A stretch of DNA of 64,000 nucleotides from Bufo bufo (lineage: Eukaryota; Chordata; Amphibia; Anura; Bufonidae). Location of the stretch: assembly GCF_905171765.1 (NCBI RefSeq), contig NC_053395.1, positions 183,724,156 through 183,788,155 of the forward strand, read 5' to 3'. The notes below the pieces were generated by a model that was not told the origin of the DNA, did not search any database, and saw nothing but the letters and a program-made list of their open reading frames with translations. A program made the translations under genes and the position numbers. Positions 1-11,161 of the stretch are shown piece after piece. Position 1 is the stretch's first letter. The number at the start of each line of letters is the position of its first letter.

Positions 1-1275
1 GACGGAGTCTACAACCCACACAAGTGGCTCAGGTAGTGCAGCTTATCCAGGATGGCACATCAATGCGAGCTGTGGCAAGAAGGTTTGCTGTGTCTGTCAG
101 CATAGTGTCCAGAGCATGGAGGCGCTACCAGGAGACAGGCCAGTACATCAGGAGACGTGGAGGAGGCCGTAAGAGGGCAACAACCCAGCAGCAGGACCGC
201 TACCTCCGCCTTTGTGCAAGGAGGAACAGGAGGAGCACTGCCAGAGCCCTGCAAAATGACCTCCAGCAGGCCACAAATGTGCATATGTCTGCTCAAACGG
301 GCAGAAACAGACTCCATGAGGGTGATATGAGGGCCTGACGTCCACAGGTTGGGGTTGTGCTTACAGCCCAACACTGTGCAGGACGTTTGGCATTTGCCAG
401 AGAACACCAAGATTGGCAAATTCGCCACTGGTGCCCTGTGCTCTTCACAGATGAAAGCAGGTTCACACTGAGCACATGTGACAGACGTGACAGAGTCTTG
501 AGACGCCGTGGAGAACGTTCTGCTGCCTGCAACATCCTCCAGCATGACCGGTTTTGCATTGGGTCAGTAATGGTGTGGGGTGGCATTTCTTTGGAGGGCC
601 GCACAGCCCTCCATGTGCTCGCCAGAGGTGGCCTGACTGCCATTAGGTACCGAGATGAGATCCTCAGACCCCTTGTGAGACCATATGCTGGTGCGGTTGG
701 CCCTTGGTTCCTCCTAATGCAAGACAATGCTAGACCTCATGTGGCTGGAGTGTGTCAGCAGTTCCTGCAAGACGAAGGCATTGATGCTATGGACTGGCCC
801 GCCCGTTCCCCAGACCCGAATCCAATTGAGCACATCTGGGACATCATGTCTCGCTCTATCCACCAATGTCACGTTGCACCACAGACTGTCCAGGAGTTGG
901 CAGATGCTTTAGTCCAGGTCTGGGAGGAGATCCCTCAGGAGACCATCCGCCACCTCATCAGGAGCATGCACAGGCGTTGTAGGGAGGTCAAACAGGCACG
1001 TGGAGGCCACACACACTACTGAGCTTTGTTTTGACTTGTTTTAAGGACATTACATCAAAGTTGGATCAGCCTGTAGTGTGTTTTTCCACTTTAATTTTGA
1101 GTGTGAATCCAGACCTCCATGGGTTGAAAAATTTGATTTTCATTTTTTAATTTTTGTGTGATTTTGTTGTCAGCACATTCAACTATGTAAAGAACAAAGT
1201 ATTTCAGAAGAATATTTAATTAATTCAGATCTAGGATGTGTTATTTTTGTGTTCCCTTTATTTTTTTGAGCAGTG
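1..1275 (+). mobile_element. Tc1/mariner-type DNA transposon, 5' end cut by window edge
   Basis: The transposase reading frame is followed by about 250 bp of non-coding sequence ending in GAGCAGTG just before a TA at 1276-1277. This fits a Tc1 right terminal inverted repeat beside its TA target duplication. The left terminal repeat lies before base 1. The element sits in a CHN1 intron in sense orientation. It is an old copy: see the transposase entry for its stop codon. Confidence 0.9.
24..1022 (+). pseudogene. Tc1-like transposase, broken by one stop codon
   Basis: The product would be a cut-and-paste transposase that binds the terminal repeats and inserts at TA. The N-terminal third has a helix-turn-helix region ([19 protein letters not shown], from about residue 14) and an arginine-rich linker. 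The catalytic DDE residues lie in LFTDESRF, MQDNARPH and PDPNPIEHIWD. The frame is open from before base 24 to the stop at 1020-1022 except for one TGA at 336-338, inside GDMRA-stop-RPQVG. The parts before and after it are in the same frame, so there is no indel. TGA followed by C is what CpG decay of an Arg CGA codon would leave. The copy is therefore a pseudogene and not a host gene. The true start is uncertain because the 5' end is near the window edge. Confidence 0.9.
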
Positions 1276-2237
1276 TATTATAAAATAATATTTATGTATT
1301 TTCATTTTTTTAAGTCCAGCAGTTCTCCCCAGAGGTGTCAGGGAGCATGGTGGACCACTGCATTTTTACCAAATTTGTGAAGAGCTGTATATAAATATTT
1401 GCCTAAAACGTTAATTTATGGTAAATGTTCTTTACTTGTCTAGTAGTACTTAACCTATGGCCGCCCTAGTGGCTTTTCAGGGGGTGAATGTACAGCAAGG
1501 GGCACATTTTCTCAGATTTATTATAAATGATAATCAGGGATATATATCTGTTGTATAGTAGCTCTTTGAGCTGTTTGCTCCATTTGAAGACTCGTGGCCT
1601 TTTAGAAAAATGAATTTTTAGGATGTCGAAGCCACCGTGTCACACCACTTATGTCTTTCAGCAAGGACATGAAAGGTTTCTGAAAAACAGCGTGATTTTT
1701 AGCAGGCTCACCACAGAGCTCCTTTTGTCAAACACGAAAGAGTTAGCGCTTGGCCTCCCTCCAAAAATAAAGAATACTTACCCTTGTGCTGTTCTGTCCC
1801 ATTTTGCTGAGATTTTGGCAGCAGATGCTTTTCAGTGTAATTGTTGGCACGGGAGCCAAGCTGAACCCTGAATAGGCTTTTCCTAGTAAATGACCGGACC
1901 GCCGAGCTCTCGGTCTGCAACAGTTCACTGTATTGATTGACTGCAATAGTACTGTTTTTTAGTTTTTTTTAGTAAGAACATGCAGCATCTTCAGCTCGGA
2001 CTGTTAAAAAGACGCCACAGTTCTCTCCGATGGACTGACATATGGTTTTTTTCCCCCCCCACATTTACTGAACTGACTTGTTCAACCGACTCCACAGTCT
2101 TCTCTCGTTACCAGGCTTGCTCCAGATCCCATAGTAGAGTGTTACATTCTTAGAAGGAAAAAGATCTTCTGAGTTGAAAAATGGTAAAAAGTCACGTCTC
2201 AAAATAAAATCTTACATTGCTTTCTTTATCGAGGCAG
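1276..2237 (+). other. CHN1: CHN1 intron, unannotated part
   Basis: AT-rich intron between the Tc1 copy and the first CHN1 exon of the window. It ends in the acceptor ATCGAGGCAG at 2228-2237. I see no gene or recognisable repeat. A short C run occurs near 2054. Confidence 0.6.
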
Positions 2238-2526
2238 ATTTGGAAACCAGACCAGAAACTTCAGGCTCTACTATGACGGGAAACATTTTGTGGGAGAGAA
2301 GAGGTTTGAATCCATCCATGACCTTGTGACCGATGGCTTGATCACTCTGTACATTGAGACGAAAGCAGCCGAGTACATCGCCAAGATGACAATAAATCCA
2401 ATTTACGAACATATAGGCTACACGACGTTAAACAGAGAGCCGACACATAAGAAACAAATGCCGGCTGTGAAAGAAGAGACGGGCGAGAGGGAGTCTTCAG
2501 GGGAAGACTCTCTAGTAGAGAAGAGG
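2238..2526 (+). CDS. CHN1: CHN1 alpha2-specific exon: end of SH2 domain and linker
   Basis: The first base completes an Arg codon (phase 1), followed by 96 codons starting [17 protein letters not shown]. It ends at AAGAGG before the donor GTAAGT. The protein part is the second half of the SH2 domain ([31 protein letters not shown]), then a linker ([16 protein letters not shown]) and a polar, acidic stretch ending VEKR. It aligns without gaps to human alpha2 residues 88-183. The SH2 domain is used only by alpha2-chimaerin, which acts downstream of Eph and semaphorin/plexin receptors; alpha1 transcripts start after this exon. Ile126 (ATT 2353) and Tyr143 (TAC 2404) are both present. The acceptor tract is mediocre (TTTCTTTATCGAGGCAG). 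Confidence 0.96.
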
Positions 2527-3240
2527 GTAAGTTTTGTATTAACTTTTTTGGAAAAAGGTGGAGTGGAGTAATTGATTATGTGAAATCTTATCCAGGGGTA
2601 TTTACCGTAGTCCGCATGTACTTAGATTTTTGTTTAGTTTTAAGAAGGTTATCAACTCGCCTGCTTCCTGACAGGGTGTTATTTTCCGCCTAATGAATTC
2701 TAAAGTGCCGAGATTCCCCGCCATTGACATTTATGATCTAATGTCTCTTCTATTTTTGGGGGCATTGTGATCTGACAGTGCACTTATCGCTCGCAAAATC
2801 ATCTCATCATGTCCAAGGTTGAAAAAAAAACAACTGAGAAGGTTCTTGTAAGCAAGGCTCATGTCTAGACATGGCTTCCCCCTTCTTCCCTGTCTGTGCT
2901 ATGTACTGGACACCATATATTACACAAGACCGGTGGTATATTATGTAAGGGCTCGGGCACCACTTACAGTATTTATACTGTATTAGTATTTTTTAAAACG
3001 CATTTTTGAAAAGGCTTCATGCTTCTCGTGAATAAGGGTGCTGAAAAATAAAGCCAGGAAACCCCATGTAATCTCATAATCTAAAAAATCTAATAATCCA
3101 GCACTTGCTTGTAGAATAGAATTGCAGTATAATGAGGAATGGAACACATGGCACACAGATCGAGCCAACCACTTAGGAAGATTAAAAAAGTTATGGTTGC
3201 ATATTTGTTGTTGGGATTTCTTCCTGAAGTTTCTTCACCC
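2527..3240 (+). other. CHN1: CHN1 intron, start of the 34-kb alpha2 intron
   Basis: Unique-looking intron after the GTAAGT donor. It ends at the TAA duplication of the first foldback. I recognise no feature in it. Confidence 0.6.
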
Positions 3241-3243
3241 TAA

Positions 3244-3645
3244 GGCCTAGTTCACATGAACGTATGGCTTTTTCAGTGTTTTGCGGTCCGTTTTTCACGG
3301 ATCCGTTGTTCCATTTTTTGTTTCCGTTGTGTTTCCGTTTTTGTTCCGTTTTTCCGTATGGCGTATACAGTAATTACATAGAAAAAATTGGTCTGGGCAT
3401 AACATTTTCAATAGATGTGTTCCGTTTTTTTGCGGACCTATTGACTTTAATGGCGCCACGGAACGTGATTTGAGGCCAAATATAGGACATGTTCTATCTT
3501 TCAACGGAACGGAAATACGGAAACGGGATGCATACGGAACACATTCCAGTTTTTTTGCGGAACCATTGAAATGAATAGTTCCGTATACGGAACACAAAAA
3601 AACGGCCCGTACACTCGCAAAAAAAACGTTCGTGTGAACTAGGCC
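3244..3645. mobile_element. Foldback MITE, TAA-flanked (GGCCTAGTTCACA ends)
   Basis: The ends GGCCTAGTTCACATGAACGT and its inverse (ACGTTCGTGTGAACTAGGCC) pair, with TAA on both sides (3241-3243 and 3646-3648). The whole body can fold back: CCGTTTTT and AAAACGG blocks mirror each other. The 3-bp TWA duplication fits a PIF/Harbinger non-autonomous element; no transposase is present. A sister copy lies at 10489-10916. Confidence 0.85.
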
Positions 3646-3648
3646 TAA

Positions 3649-3955
3649 GGCTCATGCACACGAATGTGTCGTGTTTTGCCGGTCCACAAATTGCGTATCC
3701 GGAAAACACAGATGCCGGCCACGTGTGTTCCGCAATTTGCGGAAAGGGCGGCCCATTATATAAATGCCTATTATTGTCCGCAAAACAGACAAGAATAGGG
3801 CATGATCTATAATTTTTGTGGGGCAATAAATGCGGACAGCACACGGAGTGATGTCCGCATCTTTTGCGGCCCCATTGACGTGAATGGGTCCGCATCCGAG
3901 CTGCAAAAAAGGCAGCTCAGATGCGGAACCAAACCATGTTCGTGTGAATGCGCCC
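3649..3955. mobile_element. Foldback MITE, adjacent copy sharing a TAA
   Basis: Starts GGCTCATGCACACGAA right after the TAA that closes the previous element. It ends TTCGTGTGAATGCGCCC before another TAA (3956-3958). Two elements thus stand head to tail around one shared target triplet. The body is inverted-repeat, with TGCGGCCCCATTGACG at its right part. Confidence 0.8.
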
Positions 3956-3960
3956 TAAGG

Positions 3961-4117
3961 CTGTGAAGGCTAACCTCCGGCACTCCAGCTGTCATACAAC
4001 TACAACTCCCAAGATGTACACTTGCTTGGCTGTTCTCAGAACGCCATAGAAATCATTGGAGCATGCTGGGAGTCGTAGTTTCACCACAGCAGGAGTGGCG
4101 GAGGTTAGCCATCACTG
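3961..4117. repeat. Short foldback with paired ACTACAACTCCC motifs, copy 1
   Basis: Arms GGCTAACCTCCGGCACTCC and GGAGTGGCGGAGGTTAGCC pair. Inside each arm is the motif ACTACAACTCCCAAGATG at 3999-4016 (+) and its inverse GCATGCTGGGAGTCGTAGTT at 4061-4080. Four more copies of the family are in the window (8427, 20064, 42250, 45298). Confidence 0.85.
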
Positions 4118-4125
4118 CTCTAAAG

Positions 4126-4925
4126 GTATGACCCCCACAGTGCCAAAATGACGCAGTTGTGATGCGGCCGTGCAGTCATATGACCCCGCAGCGGGCTCCA
4201 ATTACCTGATTAGGACTGTGCCGTATTGCCATGTGGTCGTACCTCACAAGCAGTATACTTTTATGTAGGTGTCCCATAAACCATGGTATATGATAATTCT
4301 GCATCAATCAGGTCCCATTAATACCAGAGTAAAAAAAAATAACCTTATATGTATGGTATTGTTACTTTTCTACTTATGCCCCATATTTGTTAAAATATCT
4401 GTGTTTTAATTGGAATGGTAACACCTATAGCTTGTGATAGACCGACCCTCTGAATTCTAGTTGGGATCGTGGCTCATAGGAAGTACCTCCAATATTGAGG
4501 TGTATGTTTTATCCTTGCCTACTGTGCCAGTTATGAGCGCCTGCTGTAGAGGTTTCATTTTCAATTCCTGATGTGCCGTGCAACGCTTATAACATATACG
4601 GTAGTAGCGAGACGGAGGAGATTTACACAGGTTTCATCCACTGTGGAGACTGTCTGCAAATCTGCACTAGAAACCCACCATATAAATTGACATTCCAAGT
4701 GCAGTTCAAAGGTTGAGCAAATCTGCAGTATTTTCTCACCGAAATCTGCAACAAAATTAGCTTTTGGTGCGGATTTTGCCGCTGACAGAGATTTCCTAGT
4801 GTTGTGTTTGGCAGCTCCGTAGAGAATGAATGGAACAGATGCTTGATATGCAGCTCCATTCAGAAGGGCCGACTGGACCACCACCGATCATATGCTTATC
4901 CCCCAGCCTGTGGCTAAGTGATACC
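4126..4925 (+). other. CHN1: CHN1 intron without recognised feature
   Basis: No gene and no convincing inverted or tandem repeat was seen by eye. Short stretches such as GATGCGGCCGTGCAGTCAT (near 4161) resemble decayed foldback material. Confidence 0.4.
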
Positions 4926-4929
4926 TTAA

Positions 4930-5158
4930 AGGGGTGGTCCAGTCTCATGATACTGATGACCTATGCTCAGGATAGCTCATCAATATCAGATCAGTGGAGG
5001 TCCAGCTCCCGGCAATCCTACTGATCATCTGTTTGAAGAGGCCATGGCTCACTGCATCCTCCTAGTGGTAGTGCAGTGTAATTACAACCCCCACTGATCT
5101 AATATTGATGGCCTATCCAGAGGATAGGTCATCAGTATCGTGAGACAGGACAACTCCT
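4930..5158. mobile_element. T2/Kolobok-like MITE at TTAA
   Basis: Left end AGGGGTGGTCCAGTCTCATG and right end CGTGAGACAGGACAACTCCT are inverted. TTAA stands directly outside both (4926-4929 and 5159-5162). The inner arms carry the pair GATACTGATGACCTATGC and GGATAGGTCATCAGTAT. TTAA duplications with TTAAAGGRR ends are the hallmark of T2-type MITEs, described in Xenopus and linked to Kolobok transposases. Confidence 0.8.
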
Positions 5159-5162
5159 TTAA

Positions 5163-6764
5163 TGTTGAGCCTCAACCCCTTTAAATACAGACAAATGTCC
5201 ATTTTTGCGTTTGAAGTCGGATTCCGGAGTTCAACCCATCTATATTCTGCTTAGCTCCAGTCACGTAGCACATGAAAGGTACGGAAGATTCGCCAAACAT
5301 TTTGGGGAAAAGTTGACATCTCTGGATTTTGCAGCATCTACTGTCTGGATATTTTTAGCAGCTTAGTGAAAAGTTTACCAGTCTATAAATTATTCTGTTC
5401 ATTAAGGATATAAAACGAGAAATCTTTTCACATGACTAGTTCTCGACTGTCAGAACCTGGCAGCTTAGAAAATGTAAAATTGTAAACTTTTAATTTTTGA
5501 TATTGATCAAAACAACTTATGACGTAATTGGGTTGTTAGGCTTCGGAGGTACGTGTTCTGTATCTTAAATGAAATGTCGAATTGTATATCCACAGTCCAT
5601 TCACATGGACCAGTTATTGGGGCAGTGCAACTTGTCCTTATGTTCTACTAGAACTAGGTCAAATAGGCAGAGACTGTCTTAAAACAACCATTTTAACTTC
5701 TTCTGCCCCATGGCATGCTTTTACGCCACGAGAGGCTGCCTGTTTAACCGCTTAGCAACCATGGTTAATAGTGACCTCAGTATTTAAGGAGTTGAACAAA
5801 AGGAACTGGATCCCCGCCAATCTGTTATTGATAACCTAACCAGTACCCCCAACCAGTTAGCTGTTGTGGGCAGACACCCGCGCTAGAACCTATACCTTAT
5901 ATTTTCTGGCGCCAGTGTAGTGCAACTCATCTCCTGTTCACTTGAATGGGAGTTGAGCGGCAGTACCCCAATATGGCCTCGACCTTCTGCCGCCAGCGGG
6001 TCCCGAAAACAGCTGATTGGTGGTGATGCGGGATGTCGGGCCCCCACTGATCTGATATTGAACACCTATCGAGAGGATATGTCATCATTTTCTGAGTACC
6101 CGAAGACCCCGTAGATGATGGTTAACCAACTGGGAAGCTAGACGACCACACCACCTACTGGTGGTTGGAACGAATGGGCCACTAATTAAGTTATTGCAGT
6201 TTTTGTGAACCAGGAGTTTGTAAAAATAAAATACTCTTGAGTAGCCCCATCTTTTGAAAGACTGATGAAATATAAACAAGGTCTCGATCTTCGGTTACGT
6301 TACTGTATCTTCAGCAGATAACGCAGGGACCGCTCGCTTGCAGTCACATATTGTATATAGCATTCCAAGCCCTATTTACTAACATTATCCCATTAAGACA
6401 TTCCAAGAACTGGTTATGTAAGCCAGATGAAAAGCTCTCCCTTGTCTTCTGTGTCTGCTAAAGTACATTTCTGCTTTTATGCCTGAATGTATTAAGGGCA
6501 GAAGCCTTAAATTGGCTCTTTGTTTATAAGAAAGTGATAACGCATGGCAGTCCGTACACTTCAGACTTTTTCCTGTCCAGACACCCCTTATGCAAGACTC
6601 TGTAACCATGGGAGAAGAATTAGGGAACGGTATCAGCTGAGACCCTCTTGAAGTAGACCTCATTCTCTATGACTTTTCACATTTTATTATTTGTAGTATG
6701 GAAATTCCATGAACAGAAAATACAGTTCATAATACAGACAGCATTCACTTCTAAGTACCACTGT
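5163..6764 (+). other. CHN1: CHN1 intron with one decayed MITE half
   Basis: Mostly featureless intron. At about 5925-6095 the text CAGCTGATTGGTGGTGATG ... GATCTGATATTG ... CCTATCGAGAGGATATG matches one arm of the T2-like family, but I find no intact ends. Confidence 0.45.
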
Positions 6765-7335
6765 CATGAGACATTTAACTGTCAGGTAGGTACATGTATC
6801 TACTAGATGCCTATGGGTAGCCAGAATAGCAAGCGCACAACTCTAGAGTGTCAGCGGCTTTCTTCCAGAAGTGTCACCTGCGTGACAGCTGGCTGGTTTG
6901 TTGCATGTGCGCTTGGCAGCTGAAGACATCTGAGTTGGTCCCATGTTCATATGTGCCCGCATTGCTGAGAAAAATGATGTTTTATTATATGCAAATTATC
7001 CTCTAGGAGCAACGGGGGCGTTACCATTACACCTAGAGGCTCTGCTCTTTCTGCAACTGCCACTCCCTCTCCGCTGTGATTGACAGGTCCAGGTGTGATG
7101 ATGATTACACTGCCTTGCACTGTCAATCAAAGTGGAGAGGATGTGGCAGTTTCAGAGCCTCTAGGTGTAACGGTGACGCCCCTGTTGCACCTAGAGGCTC
7201 ATTTGCATATATTTTTCTCAGCAATGTGGGCACATTGGAACTTGGGACCAACACAGATGCCTTCAGCGGCCAAGAGCACATGTAACAGATCAGCCAGTGT
7301 CATAGGTACAAAACTGCTGACAGATGCACTTGTAG
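6765..7335. repeat. Large inverted repeat with octamer motifs in both arms
   Basis: The arms mirror each other around about 7080-7110: AGGAGCAACGGGGGCGTTAC on the left against GTGACGCCCCTGTTGCACCT on the right, and CTGAAGACATCTGAGTTGG against CCAACACAGATGCCTTCAG. Each arm has an octamer: ATGCAAAT at 6989-6996 and ATTTGCAT at 7201-7208. A related single arm is at 39918-40265, where it ends in TTTAA, so this is probably a T2-type foldback. Confidence 0.75.
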
Positions 7336-7487
7336 GTGTGTTGGAGTAATCTCGATTGGATACCTTTTGGTGCAGCTGCCAGGTTAATGAGCCATATCAC
7401 TCAATTTTCAGGTCAATATTCTTTATTTATTCTCTACTTGTTGCATAGAAGATGACATTGCGTTTCCGGTCTGGAGCCTTCATCAGT

Positions 7488-7700
7488 TAAGGCCCCCATA
7501 CACATTAGTGTATTGTTGTCGGCGGGTTTGGCCGACAGTTTAATATGTATGGGGGGCTCCTGATTTTTACCAGACAGATGATGTTGGGGAAGAGAAGGAT
7601 CGGGTGGAATGGATATTTTTCCTGATCCTTTTGTTCTCCCGGGAGATAAGCCACCACCATGTACATGAAGGAGATCAGAGGGAGTCAGGAGATCACCCGA
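7488..7700. repeat. Foldback fragment with CCCCCATACACATTA end
   Basis: GGCCCCCATACACATTA and TAATATGTATGGGGGGC form a hairpin of about 75 bp (7493-7558), with TTGTCGGC/GCCGACAG inside. The following sequence (GATGATGTTGGGGAAGAG) recurs after the equivalent hairpin at 27552-27953. The outer boundary on the right is not clear. Confidence 0.6.
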
Positions 7701-7918
7701 GAGCTATTGAATTTATATGGCCGCCTGTAAGTACTTACCTGACAAAGGATCTGTATCTGGCAACATCACCTTCTAAAATGCTACTATTTGTGTGTACACA
7801 ACATAATAAGGTGAGTGCATCAGCACTAGACGTCATAAAAATGATTGTGATGGTCTTTCTTTGAGGCGCTCTAGTGTTTTTTGTCTTTTTTTTATGTGTT
7901 TGTTGCTTTTTAGAAGAC

Positions 7919-8345
7919 TGAGTAGTGGTTTAAAGGGGATTTCCATTTTGCATCAGCATACTTTAAAATAATCATTTATAAAGTTAGCTTAATTACTCCT
8001 ATCTCCAGTTCTGAGCTGTGGTCACATGACCATGTCCGTACAGATCGATCTTTTTGCCTAGGTGTGTCAGAACAGCAACAGGGGCACTGATGGGGGAGTG
8101 TCTTTGTAACCAGCTGGGTGGGAGGAGCTATCACCTAGGTGGGCGTGGTCAGGGCAGTACTGGAGATGTGGCAGAGAAAGGAGAAGTGCATCAAGGGTTT
8201 GGCTAGATACAGTAAGGGAGTGCTGCATACATGATGGAAACAGACAACAGTGGTGTCCGTTCAGGTGTTGCTATTGGAAACTATTCAAGGACTGGGTGTT
8301 CCCTATGGGTAACGCCATATTTCTGTGTGGGGTTAAAGGTGAACA
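7919..8345. repeat. Possible T2-like MITE end
   Basis: TTTAAAGGGGATTTCCATTTT at 7930 looks like a left end of the TTAA class. A matching right end is not clear; GTAGTCCTTTAGG at about 8350 is a weak candidate. Low confidence. Confidence 0.3.
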
Positions 8346-8426
8346 GTTGGTAGTCCTTTAGGCCCTTGTCAAAGTCAAATCCAGTAATGACCCAGTGGCT
8401 CTACCTTCTGGTTCATTACTATAGAC

Positions 8427-8588
8427 CAGGGATCAGCAATCTTCGGCACTCCAGCTGTTGTGAAACTACAATTCCCAGCATGCGCCATTCATTTCTATGT
8501 GAGTTCTTAGTAGAGCAGAGCAAGTATGCATGCTGAGAGTTGTAGTTTCTCAACAGCTGGAATGCCGGAGGTTGCCCACCCCTGCTAT
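8427..8588. repeat. Short foldback with paired ACTACAATTCCCAGCATGC motifs, copy 2
   Basis: The left arm holds ACTACAATTCCCAGCATGC at 8465-8483. The right arm holds its inverse GCATGCTGAGAGTTGTAGT at 8528-8546. The outer arms are CTTCGGCACTCCAGCTGTTG and CAACAGCTGGAATGCCGGAG. The left motif equals the known ZNF143/THAP11 binding consensus (see findings). Confidence 0.85.
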
Positions 8589-8603
8589 AGACTATATACA
8601 GAT

Positions 8604-9354
8604 AAGTAGTGTTGAGCGAATCAAACTCCACTAACTGGAATTTGATCCGAATTTCAGGGAAAATTAGATTCGCCGCAAAGCAGAATTTCCTCGTGCTTTG
8701 TGGTAGCGAATCGATATTCCCTGAATGTCAGTAAAAAAAAAAAATCATACTTAAGGGTCCATTCACACGTCCGTATGTGTTTTGCGAATCCGCTAAACAC
8801 GGACACCGGCAATGTGCGTTCCGCATTTTGCAGACCGCACATCGCCGGCACTCTCATAGAAAATGCCTTTTCTTATCCGCAATTGCGGCCAAGAATAGGA
8901 CATGTTCTATTTTTTTGCTGATCCGGAAGTGGGGATTCGCAAATGCAGATGCAGACAGCACTTTCCGGCCCCAATCAAAATGAATGGGTCCGCACCTGTT
9001 CCACAAAATTGCGGAACGGATGCGGACCCATTTTGAGGACGTGTGAATGGACCCTTGCCCTCATCCGTTTGAGCAGGAAGAGCCGGCCGTCACCATCTTA
9101 ATTGAAGATCTTGCACAAAATCACGTATGATGTCACCACGCCCTGCGCAAGATTTTGTCCTAGCTCTTTGCGATCAAATGGAGGAAGGAAAGTATGAACG
9201 TGGCATCTGAAGGGTACAGTGACGGGGAGCGACACAATTGCAACCACTGCTTACAAAGAAATGCGCTTTTCGTGACAAAGTGAATTGTTTTTGTAAAATT
9301 TGGCGAAGCAGCTACCGTAAATCAAATTTTTGAATCCTTTGCTCATCACTACAG
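8604..9354. mobile_element. Foldback with GTGTTGAGCGAA ends, split by a nested MITE
   Basis: The left end GTAGTGTTGAGCGAAT is mirrored by TTTGCTCATCACTAC at the right. Between the arms sits a separate TTCACAC-class element (8755-9054). Relatives are at 43076-43192 and 61498-61853. Confidence 0.65.
8755..9054. mobile_element. Foldback MITE with GGGTCCATTCACACGTCCG ends
   Basis: Left GGGTCCATTCACACGTCCG, right GGACGTGTGAATGGACCC. The left flank is TAA but the right flank is TTG, so the duplication is decayed. The body mirrors itself (TTGCGAATCCGC, CATTTTGCAG, AATGGGTCCGCA). It is nested in the element at 8604-9354. Confidence 0.75.
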
Positions 9355-9439
9355 ATGATGTAATGATATATCTGGAGGCAGTATAAGATTATTTAGAAAC
9401 CCCTCACTGGACGCGTATGAAGAAGCGGTTGTGTTTCGG

Positions 9440-9489
9440 CCTTCAGCGCCTTGCAATCGGTGTGAATCAGCGCCTTGCAATCGGTGTGA
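9440..9489. repeat. Two tandem copies of a 24-bp unit
   Basis: CAGCGCCTTGCAATCGGTGT occurs twice, 24 bp apart (AAT linkers), just after GTTTCGGCCTT. A local slippage duplication. Confidence 0.8.
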
Positions 9490-10485
9490 AAAAATAAAAA
9501 ATTCCCCTGTGCTTTCTACATGTTCAATATATAATGACTGGAAATGATGTCTGTAAAGCGCTGGACTGTATCTGCGCTAATATAAATAACTGGGGCCATG
9601 GCAGTCTAAACAGGATACAAGCACGCTGAATCAGAAGTTAGCAAGTAAAGTTCTGACTTCTATGGAAAAACTAGATCCAAGTGGAAGTGCACATGAAGAC
9701 AAGTCTGGGGCGACTGACCCCAGGAAGCGGAGTCATTGATTGCAGTGGAATTATTGTAAATGGGTCGAACGAGAATCCACATCTAACAAAGCTCTGTCAA
9801 TAATAATATCCCTGCTTTACAAATTTACTGTAAAATACTGCGACCCCACTGCCAATAAACACAAAAAGTAAAAAAAAATGCTCCTGCAGTTGTCAAAATT
9901 AGCTACTAAAATCTACACTATATAGCACAGGCTTTCCCTTAAGCCACCCCCTACCCCCAAGTCATGACTTTGAGTCTACGGGTGCATATGGTTTCGGCCA
10001 TATGCTGCAGAATTTCTTCTGCAAAATTTGCGTTGCAATGTGTGAAATCCGCCATGGCAAACCGCAGCAACACAGGTCCGTTTTTTCCACTGCTGCCTTC
10101 TTACGTAGCCGGTGAATAGCGCTGTGGATTTTCTGCATGCGGTCCACGGTGTGAACTCTCCAGCCCATCCTCTACGTGTGGACGTACCCTATAGGCCGCG
10201 GCCGAAGAAGGAGCATGCAGATTATTTCTAATTGACGGGCCATACCTGAATCAAACCATTAAAGCTAGAGTAATGTTATGGATTAGAAATTGCATTACTG
10301 GGTAATTTTTGCTTTTTGCTGTGGTTAGACCTGTATTGATAAAAAAAAAAAAAAAAAAACAATGACATTATGATAATTCATCCAGATCCAAATGAGGTTA
10401 TTCACATGTTCAATTTCTAGCACAATATTGGATGCACGCGCTGATTTCTCCACCATGCAGCAGACACTGGCGGTAAATATCCTAG
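9490..10485 (+). other. CHN1: CHN1 intron, no clear feature
   Basis: No gene seen. An A-rich run (about 20 A) is at 10340-10359. Text near 9980-10170 (CATATGCTGCAGAATTTC, GCGCTGTGGATTTTCTGC) looks like a decayed foldback of another family. Confidence 0.45.
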
Positions 10486-10488
10486 TTA

Positions 10489-10916
10489 GGCCTAGTTCAC
10501 ACGAACATATGGCTTTTATAGTTTTTTGCGGTCCGTTTTTCACGGATCCGTTGTTCCGTTTTTCCGTTTGGCATATACAGTATACAGTAATTACATAGAA
10601 AAAATTGGGCTGGGCATAACATTTTCAATAGATGGTTCAGCAAAAACGGAACAGATACAGAAGACCTACGGATGCATTTCCGTATGTGTTCCGTTTTTTT
10701 TTGCGGACCCATTGACTTTAATGGAGCCACGGAACGTGATTTGCGGCCAAATATAGGACATGTTCTATCTTTCAACGGAACGGAAATACGGAAACGGAAT
10801 GCATACGGAACACATTCCGTTTTTTTTGCGGAACCATTGAAATGAATGGTTCCGTATACGGAACACAAAAAAACGGCCCGTACACCCGCAAAAAAAACTT
10901 TTGTGTGAACTAGGCC
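10489..10916. mobile_element. Foldback MITE, TTA-flanked, sister of the 3244 copy
   Basis: Left GGCCTAGTTCACACGAACAT, right TTTTGTGTGAACTAGGCC, TTA on both sides (10486-10488 and 10917-10919). The body is close to 3244-3645, but includes a segment (about 10630-10690, ACGGAACAGATACAGAAGAC) absent from that copy. Confidence 0.87.
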
Positions 10917-11161
10917 TTATTCAATGGCGGTTACCTGAATTGGCCTAGTCTGCCTGTTGATTGCTGCCATTAGAGATCCCAGCGATCAGTGATGAATATC
11001 GCTTCCACCAGCCCTTGAGATATCCAGAAATGTTCCCTTTATACACATGCATTTTCGGCAGTTTGAGCAATTGTGTTTATGGAAAGATCCTTCAGTGGTG
11101 ATAACTTCTTTCTAAAGTCTGTGACTACTTTTATTCCCCTAAAATGCTTGTCATTGCTTAA

